Part shown: piece after piece, positions 9,165-17,051 of the stretch
How the letters are laid out: each line of letters begins with the position of its first letter
Position numbering within the stretch: position 1 is the stretch's first letter
DNA from: Actinomycetospora succinea
Lineage (GTDB): Bacteria > Actinomycetota > Actinomycetes > Mycobacteriales > Pseudonocardiaceae
DNA length: 64,000 nt
Direction: 5' to 3'
Assembly (NCBI RefSeq): GCF_004363095.1
Contig: NZ_SNYO01000001.1
Span: forward strand, 434,001-498,000
The notes under the pieces: model-generated
Databases searched by the model: none
Told to the model about the DNA's origin: nothing
Seen by the model: only the letters and a program-made list of their open reading frames with translations
Program-made: the position numbers and the translations under genes

Positions 9165-10187
9165 TTAGTTCCGGAGGAGGTCCCGCAGGGCGCGGTCGAT
9201 GAAGGCGACGGCGTCGGGGTCGGCGCCCAGCCCGGCGAAGTGGCCGTAGATGCTGGGGATCACCTGGACCTGACCATGGGGTACGAACTGGGACCAGTGC
9301 TGCTCGTCCTCGGGCGGGAAGTACAGGTCGGTGCGACACGGTAGGTCGAGCACGGGGCAGCGGATGGAACGCAGCGCGGCCTCGGTGTCGCCGTCGAAGC
9401 CGGGACTCTGGCCGACGTCGGCGTTGTTCCACGCTTCGACCATGGTGAGCAGGTTGTTGGGGTCGCGGTCGTCGAGGAAGAACGCCTCCCAGAACCCGGT
9501 GAGGAACTCCTCGAGGGTTGAGAAGCCGAGGTTGCGGTAGGCCTGCTGCCAGTAGAAGGCCTGGGAGAAGCCCCAGCCGGCGTAGACGCGGGCGAAGGCG
9601 CGCAGACCGTCGACGGGGGGCTTGTCGGGGTCGTAGCGCCCGCCGGCGAAGGTCTGGTCGGTGATGAGCGCGGCGCGCAGGCTGGCCAGGAACACCTTGT
9701 TGTGCTCGCTGGTCTTCGGTGAGCCGACGATCGGGGCGGCTCGCTCGACCATCTCGGGGTGGCTGACGGCCCATTGCCAGGTCTGCCCGGCACCCATGGA
9801 AGAGCCGACGACCAGGGCGAGTCGCTCGAGCCCGAAGTGCTCGGTGACCAGCCGGTGCTGTGCGGTGACCTGGTCGCGCATCGACAGGGCGGGGAAGTCG
9901 GCGCCGCCGTGGGGTGCCGGGGTGTTGCTCGGCGAGGACGACAGGCCGTTGCCGAGCTGGTTGGGCATGATCACGAAGTAGTCGTCGAGGGCCTTGCCCT
10001 CGCCGAGGGCCCATTCGTTGTCGCTGTGGTAGGCCGAGAACCAGGTCGGGAACAGCACGGCGTTCGAGCCATCGGTGTTGAGGGTGCCGTGGGTCTTGTA
10101 GGCCAGGGTGGCGTCGGGGAGCGTGACGCCGCCGGCGAGCGGGAGGTCGCCGAGCTCGTAGGTCTCGAAGTCGGTGGGCGGGGGCAT
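9165..10187 (-). CDS. MetX-like alpha/beta hydrolase (acyltransferase family)
   Basis: 340 aa from ATG 10187 (GAGGAG about 9 nt upstream; the extra upstream frame is low-complexity). It resembles homoserine O-acetyltransferase-type alpha/beta hydrolases: nucleophile Ser in VVGSSMGAGQ, Asp in CRTDLYFPP, His in IYGHFAGLG. Genuine MetX proteins are usually somewhat longer, and this one sits in a repair/detoxification neighbourhood rather than with methionine genes. It may be an esterase or hydrolase of the same fold. It is flanked by a terminator on its 3' side. Confidence 0.82.
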   Translation of the reverse strand: MPPPTDFETYELGDLPLAGGVTLPDATLAYKTHGTLNTDGSNAVLFPTWFSAYHSDNEWALGEGKALDDYFVIMPNQLGNGLSSSPSNTPAPHGGADFPALSMRDQVTAQHRLVTEHFGLERLALVVGSSMGAGQTWQWAVSHPEMVERAAPIVGSPKTSEHNKVFLASLRAALITDQTFAGGRYDPDKPPVDGLRAFARVYAGWGFSQAFYWQQAYRNLGFSTLEEFLTGFWEAFFLDDRDPNNLLTMVEAWNNADVGQSPGFDGDTEAALRSIRCPVLDLPCRTDLYFPPEDEQHWSQFVPHGQVQVIPSIYGHFAGLGADPDAVAFIDRALRDLLRN

Positions 10188-10312
10188 CGCGAGGGTCTCC
10201 TCGGGTGGCGAACGGCCCGCGACGACGCGCCGAGCGGGCCGCACGGCCGGCACGGTGAGCGGCGACCGCGGAGCCGGTGCGGCTGGGACGGTTGCGGCTG
10301 TTTGATCGCGCC

Positions 10313-10354
10313 GCACACGCGGGCGTCCCGGCCAGGCAGGGCGCCCGCGTGTGC
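10313..10354 (-). terminator. Hairpin terminator after the SnoaL-like gene
   Basis: Perfect 13-bp stem, GCACACGCGGGCG (10313-10325) with its complement at 10342-10354, and a 16-nt loop. It begins 6 bp beyond the stop of the minus-strand gene ending at 10361. No U-tract. Confidence 0.65.
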
Positions 10355-10360
10355 TGGCGG

Positions 10361-10810
10361 CTACTTCTCCGGGACGAGACCGAGCTGCTGCAGGGCGGTG
10401 AGGGCGCCCTCTTCGCCGATCTCCTCGGCGACCTTGCCGTCCACGATGCGGTAGACGGTGGTCCCGGTGAAGTGGATCTTGCGGCCGGTGTTGGCCGACA
10501 GCGAGCCCACGGGCAGGTCGTCGAAGGCGGGGCCGGTGTGGGTGCCCCCGCCCTCCCAGCGGCCGACCACGTACTCGCCCTCGGCGACCAGGTCACCCAC
10601 GACGGAGAAGCTCACGTCGGGGAAGGCCTCGGTGAAGTCGATGAGGCACTGCTTGACCGCCTGCTTGCCGCGGCGCTCACCGTGCATGGGGTAGTGGAAC
10701 AGGATGTCGTCGGTGGCCAGCTCGTCGACCACCTCCGGGTTGCCCTTGGCCCAGTACTCGGTGAACCACCGGACGGCGACGTCCTTGTTCTGCTGGATGT
10801 CCTGGGGCAT
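10361..10810 (-). CDS. SnoaL-like / NTF2-fold protein
   Basis: 149 aa from ATG 10810 (AAGGGA upstream; residues before this Met are not protein-like). The pattern RWFTEYWAKGNPEVVDEL, then DFTEAFPDVSF, then VGRWEGGGTHTG and TTVYRIVDGKV is that of SnoaL/ester-cyclase proteins, a cone-shaped alpha+beta-barrel fold. Members range from polyketide cyclases to small-molecule hydrolases, so no substrate can be given. It is divergently transcribed from the Ada-AlkA gene across a large palindromic region. Confidence 0.82.
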   Translation of the reverse strand: MPQDIQQNKDVAVRWFTEYWAKGNPEVVDELATDDILFHYPMHGERRGKQAVKQCLIDFTEAFPDVSFSVVGDLVAEGEYVVGRWEGGGTHTGPAFDDLPVGSLSANTGRKIHFTGTTVYRIVDGKVAEEIGEEGALTALQQLGLVPEK

Positions 10811-10866
10811 CTTCGCCGCTCCCTTCTTGAGCTGCCTTGACGGCGTGCGGGTCCCACCGTGGCGCG

Positions 10867-10960
10867 CTCCCACCGCTCCCGCTGGCAAGAAACCGACACC
10901 AACGTGGCGCCCGAGGTTGATGTCGTTTTCTTGCTAGGGGGCGTTCTGGAGCGGTGGGAG
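10867..10960. promoter_or_regulatory. Nested palindromes between divergent SnoaL-like and Ada-AlkA genes
   Basis: Two nested inverted repeats. The outer arms are perfect 13-mers: CTCCCACCGCTCC at 10867-10879 and its complement at 10948-10960. The inner arms of 20 nt at 10884-10903 and 10916-10935 match at 17 of 20 positions and include GGCAAGAAA/TTTTCTTGC. The two centres differ by about 4 bp. The layout suggests an operator shared by both divergent genes, or a hairpin in their leaders. The right outer arm runs into the Shine-Dalgarno of the Ada-AlkA gene. Confidence 0.5.
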
Positions 10961-10966
10961 GGTGGG

Positions 10967-12457
10967 GTGGTGATCCAGGACGTGCAGGGGTGTCTGCGCG
11001 CGGTCCGCGCGCGCGATGCGCGTTTCGACGGCTGGTTCTACTTCGCGGTGACCACCACCGGGATCTACTGCCGACCGAGCTGCTCGTCGGCGCCACCGAA
11101 GGCGCGCAACCTCCGCTTCTTCGCGAGCGCCGCCGCGGCCCAGCAGGGTGGGTTCCGGGCCTGCAAGCGGTGCCGGCCCGACGCGTCGCCGGGGTCTCCG
11201 CACTGGAATCAGCGGGCTGATGTGGTGGCGCGGGCGATGCGCCTGATCGCCGACGGGGTGGTGGACCGGGTCGGAGTCACCGGCCTGGCCGCTCAGCTCG
11301 GCTACAGCACGCGACAGGTCGAACGGCAGGTTCGAGCCGAGCTCGGCGCCGGCCCGGGCGCGATTGCGCGGGCGCAACGCGCCCAGACCGCCCGCACGCT
11401 GATCGAGACGACGTCCTTGCCGATGACCGAGATCGCCGCGGCGGCCGGGTTCGCCAGCATCCGGGCGTTCAACGACACCCTTAAGGACGTCTACGCGAGC
11501 AGCCCGAGCGAGCTGCGGCGACGGAACGCCCCACACGATCCCGAGGTGGCCGAGACGCCGGCGCCGTCGCTGCAGCTCCGGCTGCCGGTGCGGGCGCCGT
11601 TCGCCACGGCCCCGTTGTTCGACCACCTGGGGCGGGAGGCCGTTGCGGGGGTGGAGGCCTGGAGCAACGGGGTCTATCGGCGCACGGTGCGCCTGCCGCG
11701 CGGAGTAGGGGTGCTGTCGCTACGTCCGTTCGAGGATCACGTGTCCTGCCGGCTGACCCTGCAGGACCTGCGCGACCTCCCTCAGGCCATCCACCGTTGC
11801 CGCCGTCTGCTCGACCTCGACGCCGACCCGGTCGCGATCGATGACGTGCTTGCCACCGACCCGCCGCTGGAACCCCTGATCACCCAGCGGCCCGGGCTGC
11901 GCGTGCCCCAGACCGTCGACCCCCAGGAGCTGGCGCTGCGGGTCGCGCTGGGCCAGCACCTCTCCGACGAAGCAAACAGCGCGCACTGCGCCCGCCTGGT
12001 CAGGGTTCACGGTGACCGGCTACCCGAGGGCTTCGACCCCGAAGGGGAGTTGACCCACCTGTTCCCCACCGCCGAGTCCTTGAGCATGTGCGCACCCCAC
12101 GTGCGGGCGCTGCCCGCCCCGCGCGGCCTGGTGATGGACGTGCTCATCACCGCTCTCTGCGACGGCGAGATCGAACTCGGTCTGGGCGCGGACCGCGAGC
12201 GTGCCCGTGCCCAGCTCGCCGCGGTGCCCGGGTTGGGCGCCAGCGCTCGAGAGCTGATCGCGATGCGCTGTCTGGGCGATCCTGACGCATTCCCGCCTGA
12301 TGAGCCCTCCCTGCGCGCCGCGGCGCACCGGGCCGGGGTGGCCGTCGGGTCCGCTCTGAACGACCGGTCGCTGCGGTGGGCGCCGTGGCGGGCCTACGCC
12401 GCCGAGCATCTCTGGGCCTCGGCGGCATCACATCGCCAGGCAGCGCGGTCGCAGTGA
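10967..12457 (+). CDS. Ada-AlkA fusion: transcriptional regulator / 3-methyladenine DNA glycosylase
   Basis: 496 aa from GTG 10967 (GTG 10970 is equally possible; GGGAGG at 10956-10961). The N-terminal Ada zinc domain has all four cysteines (GIYCRPSCSS and FRACKRCRPD), including the position that takes methyl groups from phosphotriesters in E. coli Ada. An AraC-type DNA-binding domain follows (ALGxxx-like helices with GFASIRAFNDTLKDVY). The C-terminal half is AlkA-like (LRPFEDHVSCRL; the HhH-Asp region includes VPGLGASARELIAMR). Such fusions sense methylation and also excise alkylated bases. The methyl-Cys transferase domain of classical Ada is absent; separate ogt genes nearby could supply it. 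Confidence 0.92.
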   Translation: MVIQDVQGCLRAVRARDARFDGWFYFAVTTTGIYCRPSCSSAPPKARNLRFFASAAAAQQGGFRACKRCRPDASPGSPHWNQRADVVARAMRLIADGVVDRVGVTGLAAQLGYSTRQVERQVRAELGAGPGAIARAQRAQTARTLIETTSLPMTEIAAAAGFASIRAFNDTLKDVYASSPSELRRRNAPHDPEVAETPAPSLQLRLPVRAPFATAPLFDHLGREAVAGVEAWSNGVYRRTVRLPRGVGVLSLRPFEDHVSCRLTLQDLRDLPQAIHRCRRLLDLDADPVAIDDVLATDPPLEPLITQRPGLRVPQTVDPQELALRVALGQHLSDEANSAHCARLVRVHGDRLPEGFDPEGELTHLFPTAESLSMCAPHVRALPAPRGLVMDVLITALCDGEIELGLGADRERARAQLAAVPGLGASARELIAMRCLGDPDAFPPDEPSLRAAAHRAGVAVGSALNDRSLRWAPWRAYAAEHLWASAASHRQAARSQ

Positions 12458-12499
12458 TCGGGCACAGTGACCGCGGATTGATGCTCGAGGGGATGTGAG

Positions 12500-12874
12500 A
12501 TGTCGTCGTCAGTGATGCGCAAGGCCGCGTTCGACGGGGCCGCGGAGGACCGCCACGGCGGAGTCGCGAAGCGCGCGGTGACCTTGGACGGGATCACCGC
12601 GACCCGGGTGCGCTACGACCCCGGGTCGCGATGGTCGATCGACATGGCCCCCGACGCCGGCACCCCGACCTGCCCGCTTCCGCACGTCGCGGTCATGATC
12701 GAGGGCACGTTGCGGGTGAGGATGGACGACGGCAGCGAGCAGGACTTCCACGCCGGCGAGGTCATGATGCTGCCCGGCGGCCACGACGCATGGCCCGTGG
12801 GGGACCGGCCCGCGGCCTTCGTCGAACTCTCCCACGGCACCGACCACTACCAGGGGTCGGCGCGGGAGCGGTGA
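12500..12874 (+). CDS. Small cupin-domain protein
   Basis: 124 aa, ATG preceded by GAGGGGATG. It is a single cupin barrel: PLPHVAVMIEGTLRVRMDDG (first motif region), then FHAGEVMMLPGGHDAWPVGDRP (second motif region). Such proteins bind a metal or small molecule. It is downstream of and co-directional with Ada-AlkA after a 42-bp gap, and convergent with the hydrolase gene 21 bp further on. Function unknown. Confidence 0.75.
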   Translation: MSSSVMRKAAFDGAAEDRHGGVAKRAVTLDGITATRVRYDPGSRWSIDMAPDAGTPTCPLPHVAVMIEGTLRVRMDDGSEQDFHAGEVMMLPGGHDAWPVGDRPAAFVELSHGTDHYQGSARER

Positions 12875-12895
12875 GGTCCGCGGGCCGGTCCGGGC

Positions 12896-13759
12896 TCAGG
12901 CGGTGAGGTGCTCCCGGAGCTCGGCGTTGAGGTCGCCGGGGTACTCCTCGGGCAGCAGCAGGTGCGCACCGAGAATCTCGGCCCGTCGCCGCACCTGGGG
13001 CAGGGTCTCGGCCAGCCAGTGCGACCACCCGACATCGAAGAAGATGTCGCCGGTGCCCCACACCACCAGGGTCGGCACATCCAGGGCCTTGAGCTCGTTC
13101 TCCACCGCGACGGTCTGGGCCGGGTCGAACCCGAGGATGAACGCCTCGAGCCCGGCGACGGTGTCGGTGCGATCGAGGTAGGGCAGCAGGTAGGCCTCGA
13201 CGGTGCTGTCGTCGATCTTCTCGGGCCGGCTGTAAGCGCCGCCCAAACCGTCCGGGGCGCGGTAGCGGTCCGGGTCGTCGACCATCGCCTGCACGGTGGC
13301 CGCGAGCCCGCCGTCGCGGACCATCTCGACGAAGCCAGCGAAGTCCGCCGGCGGCCAGTTGTCGTGCACGTCGCCGTTGGTCAGGGCGAGGGTCCGGACG
13401 CGGCCGGGCTCGGCGACCGCGAACAGCTGGGCGATGCCGGTGCCGGAGTCGTTGGCGATCAGGTCGACCTGGTCGATGCCGAGGGCGTCGAGGAACTCCG
13501 CGAGCATCCGGGCCTGAGCGGTGAACGAGTGATCGGGACCGCGGGCGACCGAGTGGCCGTGGCCGAGCAGGTCGACCGCGACGCAGCGGCGCAGGTCGGA
13601 CAGGTCGTCGAGCTGGTGGCGCCACAGGTAGCTGTTGACGATCACGCCGTGCACGAACAGGGCGACCGGGGCGTTCGGGTCGCCGGTCTCGACGTAGCCG
13701 ATCTGACCGGAGGGGGTGTCGACGCTCGCGCGGCGGGCCTCGAACTCGGTGACGTCCAT
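12896..13759 (-). CDS. Alpha/beta-fold hydrolase, last gene of the sigma operon
   Basis: 287 aa from ATG 13759. Oxyanion region FVHGVIVNSYLW; candidate nucleophile Ser in ANDSGTGIAQ (an NDSG elbow); acid Asp in GTGDIFFDV; His in GAHLLLPEE. It resembles haloalkane dehalogenase / epoxide hydrolase relatives, but the nucleophile would be Ser, not Asp. It is 48 bp downstream of the 2OG-oxygenase gene in the same direction and probably co-transcribed. The substrate is unknown; a detoxification role would fit the neighbours. Confidence 0.82.
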   Translation of the reverse strand: MDVTEFEARRASVDTPSGQIGYVETGDPNAPVALFVHGVIVNSYLWRHQLDDLSDLRRCVAVDLLGHGHSVARGPDHSFTAQARMLAEFLDALGIDQVDLIANDSGTGIAQLFAVAEPGRVRTLALTNGDVHDNWPPADFAGFVEMVRDGGLAATVQAMVDDPDRYRAPDGLGGAYSRPEKIDDSTVEAYLLPYLDRTDTVAGLEAFILGFDPAQTVAVENELKALDVPTLVVWGTGDIFFDVGWSHWLAETLPQVRRRAEILGAHLLLPEEYPGDLNAELREHLTA

Positions 13760-13807
13760 GGGGAGATTGCGGTCCTTTCGCCTCGAGAGCGCGGCTGTCG
13801 GGCGGGG

Positions 13808-14569
13808 TCAGCGGGCGTTGTGGAAGATCACGCCCAGGACGTGGCGGTCGCCGGTGTGCACCGCCGAGACGCCGTGACGCATCTGGACGCGGTGGTAGCC
13901 GCGGGCGCCCTGCTTCGGGCGGTAGCGCACCGGGAAGATCACGGCTTGGCCGAGACCGGGGCGGGCGACCATCGGGCGCGACTGCTGGCGCGGGCGCTGC
14001 TCGACGAACACGCTCTCGCCGCCGGTGAAGTCGACGTCGGGGGTGTTGAGCATGAACAGCAGCTGCAACGGGAAGGTCAGGTCGCCGTAGACGTCCTGGT
14101 GCAGGCAGTTGTAGCCGGTGGGTCCGTAGCGCAGCACCAGCGGCGTGGGCTTGTGCTGCCCCGCCGCCGAGCAGGCCTCGATCAGCTCGCCGTGAGTGTC
14201 GGGCCACGGGTCCTCCCCGAGAACCCCCGCCCACCGGTTCGCGACCGCGGCCATCGGCGGGTAGAGCCGGGTCCGCAGGGCCTGAACCAGGGGCGGGAGC
14301 GGGTCGGCGAAGTAGCGGTAGCGGCCCTCGCCGAACGAGAGCCGGGCCATGTCGATCGTGGAGCGGAACGCCCCGTCGTCGTCGAAGACCTCGATCATCT
14401 GCCGGCACTGGTCGGGGCTCAGCAGCGGCGGGGTCATGGCGAACCCGTTGCCGTCGAGCTGCAGGGCCAGGTCGTCCCAGTCCAGGCTGTCGAGCGCGGG
14501 AAGTGCCACGTCCCTCGACTGGGTGTCGGTCGTGGTGTCGGTCGTGGCGGGGGCGGCGGTCGGGCTCAA
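13808..14569 (-). CDS. 2-oxoglutarate/Fe(II)-dependent oxygenase
   Basis: 253 aa. The start is TTG 14569, because AGGAGG lies 4 nt upstream and the TTG overlaps the stop of the preceding gene (TTGA). The iron-binding HxD is in LHQDVYGDL, with the distal His in MRHGVSAV and the 2OG-binding Arg in GDRHVLGVIFH. It belongs to the wider prolyl-hydroxylase/AlkB-like superfamily but is not AlkB itself, which is encoded two genes upstream. A demethylase or modification role is likely from context; the substrate is not known. Confidence 0.85.
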   Translation of the reverse strand: MSPTAAPATTDTTTDTQSRDVALPALDSLDWDDLALQLDGNGFAMTPPLLSPDQCRQMIEVFDDDGAFRSTIDMARLSFGEGRYRYFADPLPPLVQALRTRLYPPMAAVANRWAGVLGEDPWPDTHGELIEACSAAGQHKPTPLVLRYGPTGYNCLHQDVYGDLTFPLQLLFMLNTPDVDFTGGESVFVEQRPRQQSRPMVARPGLGQAVIFPVRYRPKQGARGYHRVQMRHGVSAVHTGDRHVLGVIFHNAR

Positions 14570-15054
14570 CGTTCCTCCTGCTCGTGGACGGTTCCCCGCC
14601 CGAGGACGGGGACGCCGGGACGGACGTGTGCCGTGCCCGGTGCGTCGGTCGTGGGGTGGAACCCCGGCGGTGTCGGTCCGGTTGCAGCCCGGTCCCCGCG
14701 ATCTCGCGGCGACCCTCGCCCCGCTCGCGGTGCCTCCTCGTCCGTGCCCGCCGTCCCCTGTCGGGTGTCGGCGCGCGCGCCGGCCCAGCGGCGGTAGGCG
14801 CCGGGGAGGCAAACCGCGCAGGGGCGGTAGCCGGCCGCGCGCGCGGTGGCCTCGTCGGCGAAGAACACCCGGTGGCGGGCGTAGTGGCCGCGGGCGAGCC
14901 AGCGCAGCGCGCTCGGGCAGTCGAGTCGCCCGTAGATGCGCTGGCGGCGGTGCCCGCCCCACGCTCCGGGCGTGCTCGACAGGTAGGGCCGGCCGTCCGC
15001 GCCGACCAGACGGTAGGTGCGTGCCGGGACGTCGGGCGTGGCGGGCGGGGTCAC
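14566..15054 (-). CDS. Stand-alone Ada-like zinc-binding protein lacking the acceptor cysteine
   Basis: 162 aa from GTG 15054, which overlaps the alkB stop as GTGA. Residues about 14-85 form an Ada metal-binding domain: IYGRLDCPSALRW, then HRVFFADEATARAAGYRPC, then CLPG. In E. coli Ada the corresponding segment reads IYCRPSC, with the first Cys as methyl acceptor. Here that position is Gly, leaving three of the four zinc cysteines. The last 75 residues are low-complexity. It may bind zinc or DNA, or act as a sensor, without phosphotriester repair; that is inference. Its stop overlaps the next gene's TTG start. Confidence 0.8.
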   Translation of the reverse strand: MTPPATPDVPARTYRLVGADGRPYLSSTPGAWGGHRRQRIYGRLDCPSALRWLARGHYARHRVFFADEATARAAGYRPCAVCLPGAYRRWAGARADTRQGTAGTDEEAPRAGRGSPRDRGDRAATGPTPPGFHPTTDAPGTAHVRPGVPVLGRGTVHEQEER

Positions 15055-15764
15055 CGGGGTCCGCCGTCGTGCAGACCCGAGACGCGCAGCGTCAGGTTGA
15101 GCCGCTCGCCGGACTCGGTGCCGATCGGCGGCACGTCGCGCCCGGGCAGCAGCTTGGGTACACCGTGGTAGGCCAGCCGGTGCTCGCCGCCGAACACCAG
15201 CAGGTCACCGGAGCACAGCTCGACGTCGTGCCAGGGGCCGCGGCGGTGCTGCGGGCTGCCGATCCGGAAGACGCACGCGGTCCCGAGGCTCAACGACACC
15301 ACCGGGTCGGGCGCGAGCTCCTCACGGTCCTGGTGCATCCCGAGCCGGGCGTCGCCGCGGTAGGAGTTCACCAGCGCCACGTCGGGGTGGTAGGCGGCGC
15401 CCGCGGCGGGGTCGTCGTAGGCGTCGGCGACGGCGTCGGCGCCGATCGCGGCGAGCCAGTCGGGGAAGGGTTGGACCGGCGACCCGTCCTGGTCGTCGCG
15501 GGTGCGGCTGTAGCGGTAGGGGATCCAGTGCCACCCCAGGCACACCGTCTCCACGCTCATCCGGGCTCCGCCGGGCAGGGTCGCGCGGCGCGCTCCCGGT
15601 CCCTGGCGGGCCCAGTCCCGGGCGGCCGCGACCAGCATCCGTTGTGCGGGCAGGTTGAGCCAGCCCGGGACGTGGACCACGCCCGGCGCGATGGTGCGTC
15701 GTGGGCGCGGGATCAGCTCGAGCGCGGCGTCGCCGTCCTCGGGTCTCACGGGGTCAGAGGTCAT
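15051..15764 (-). CDS. alkB: AlkB-type DNA dealkylase
   Basis: 237 aa from ATG 15764. The AlkB pattern is complete: NSYRGDARLGMHQDRE (HxD iron ligands), distal His in LAYHGVPKL, and RLNLTLRVSG with both arginines that bind 2-oxoglutarate. The family removes 1-methyladenine and 3-methylcytosine oxidatively. It overlaps the alkyltransferase copy 2 gene by 11 bp and the Ada-like gene by 4 bp, so it sits in the middle of a coupled operon led by the ECF sigma gene. Confidence 0.93.
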   Translation of the reverse strand: MTSDPVRPEDGDAALELIPRPRRTIAPGVVHVPGWLNLPAQRMLVAAARDWARQGPGARRATLPGGARMSVETVCLGWHWIPYRYSRTRDDQDGSPVQPFPDWLAAIGADAVADAYDDPAAGAAYHPDVALVNSYRGDARLGMHQDREELAPDPVVSLSLGTACVFRIGSPQHRRGPWHDVELCSGDLLVFGGEHRLAYHGVPKLLPGRDVPPIGTESGERLNLTLRVSGLHDGGPR

Positions 15765-16383
15765 GAGCGCGGGCGTACTCGCTGCTCAGCAGCTGCTGCT
15801 TGGTCTCGGGACCGAACAGGTACTGCCCCGGGCTGCCGTCGCTGCGCACCACGCGGTGGCAGGGCACCAGCAGCGGCACCGGGTTGCGGGCCAATACCGA
15901 TCCCGCTGCGCGGACCGCGCGCGGGCTGCCGGCCTCGCGGGCCACCCACGCGTACGGGCGGGTCTGCCCGAGCGGGATCGTGCGGGTCGCAGCGAGCACG
16001 TCGTGCTCGAACGCGGACAGGCCCTCCAGGTCTACCTCCGGGACGGAGCCCGGGCGTCCCCACAAGGCGTCGACCAGACCGGCCGGCGTGCTGTCGGCTC
16101 GACGCAGGGGGCGGCCGAAGCGGCGGCGGTGGGTCTCGAGGAACTGCTCGCCGGGTACGAGCGCGCTCGTGCGCACGAAGCTCACTCCGCGGCCGGTGTA
16201 GGCGACCAGCACCGGGCCCAGGGGACTCTCGGTGGTCAGCCACCGGTCGAACAGCCGGTCGAACAAGCCCTCGGTGAGCTCTGCCGGCGGGGGGCTCGCG
16301 AGGTTGGCCAGCTCGTCGAGCAAATCGGTCGACACGGCGTCGTCGGTCAGGTCGTCGGTCGGGTGGTCGGTCATGTCGTTCAC
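15754..16383 (-). CDS. ogt: Methylated-DNA--protein-cysteine methyltransferase (copy 2)
   Basis: 209 aa from GTG 16383, overlapping the sigma gene stop as GTGA, with GAGGAG upstream. Active-site motif VPCHRVVRSDG is intact. The N-terminal domain carries TESPLGPVLVAYTGRGVSF, the usual beta-strand entry. It is longer than copy 1 through an Asp/Thr-rich N-terminal extension. It should repair O6-alkylguanine stoichiometrically. It lies second in the six-gene operon. Confidence 0.93.
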   Translation of the reverse strand: MNDMTDHPTDDLTDDAVSTDLLDELANLASPPPAELTEGLFDRLFDRWLTTESPLGPVLVAYTGRGVSFVRTSALVPGEQFLETHRRRFGRPLRRADSTPAGLVDALWGRPGSVPEVDLEGLSAFEHDVLAATRTIPLGQTRPYAWVAREAGSPRAVRAAGSVLARNPVPLLVPCHRVVRSDGSPGQYLFGPETKQQLLSSEYARAHDL

Positions 16384-17042
16384 GGGTTGCTCCTCGAGGT
16401 GGCCGCGGTGTGGACACCGTCGGGTGGGGTCATCAGGGCGCGTAGCCGGCTCAGGCCGCGCGAGACGTGGGACTTGGCGGTCCCCGGTGGACAGCCCAGG
16501 ACTTCGGCGACTTCGTCGATGGGCAGGTCCACCACGTGCCGCAGCACCACCGCGGTGCGTTGCACGTCGGTCAGGCGCGCCAGCTGCGCGGCGAGCTCGT
16601 CGCTGGTCTCCGCGTCCTGGGCCCGGTCCTCCACACTGCGCTCGGTGCTCGGGCGATCCGGCGGCTCGGCGCCGTCCGCGCGCGGACGACGGGCGGCGTC
16701 CCGGACCTGGTTGCGGCGAGTGTTCACCACGATCGTGAGCAGCCAGGGCCGCGGTTGGAGCTCCCGCAACCTCGTCGCGTCGTAACCACGCAGGGCGCGG
16801 TAAGCGCGTAGCAACGACTCGGCGAGCAGGTCCTCCGCGTCCGCACGGTGCCCGGTGGTCCGCAACGCGACGGAGTACGCCACCGCCTGGTGGGCGCCGA
16901 CCAGCCGGGCGAAGCCCTCGTCGAGGTCGTAGACGAGGGCCTCGCGCAGCTCCACAATCGCGTCGTCGGCCTCCCGGCCACCGGCCGGGTCCGCGGTGGT
17001 CGCGTCGGGCGCCGAGTGCGCACGGCGGGCCGTCGTGTTCAT
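16380..17042 (-). CDS. ECF-type RNA polymerase sigma factor leading the repair operon
   Basis: 220 aa from ATG 17042. Region 2 is near residues 38-110 (GFARLVGAHQ; ADAEDLLAESLLRAYRAL; PWLLTIVVNTRRNQ). Region 4 is near residues 147-205 (LTDVQRTAVVLRHVVDLP; AEVLGCPPGTAKSHVSRGL). There is no C-terminal sensory extension and no anti-sigma gene beside it. Its own start is preceded by GCTGCAAC-N10-GGATCGGTGTT-N9, the same motif as at 9022-9050, suggesting autoregulation. The stop overlaps the start of alkyltransferase copy 2. How it is switched on is not visible; the Ada-like protein in the operon is a possible sensor. Confidence 0.92.
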   Translation of the reverse strand: MNTTARRAHSAPDATTADPAGGREADDAIVELREALVYDLDEGFARLVGAHQAVAYSVALRTTGHRADAEDLLAESLLRAYRALRGYDATRLRELQPRPWLLTIVVNTRRNQVRDAARRPRADGAEPPDRPSTERSVEDRAQDAETSDELAAQLARLTDVQRTAVVLRHVVDLPIDEVAEVLGCPPGTAKSHVSRGLSRLRALMTPPDGVHTAATSRSNP

Positions 17043-17051
17043 GCTCTGTCG

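Noticed and set aside
9165..10187. Calling the MetX-like gene metX
   Set aside because: It has the fold and triad but no methionine-pathway neighbours, so a specific symbol would overstate the evidence.
12908..14797. A 629-codon plus-strand frame across the alpha/beta hydrolase and 2OG oxygenase genes
   Set aside because: It is antisense to two clear enzymes and has no recognisable domain.
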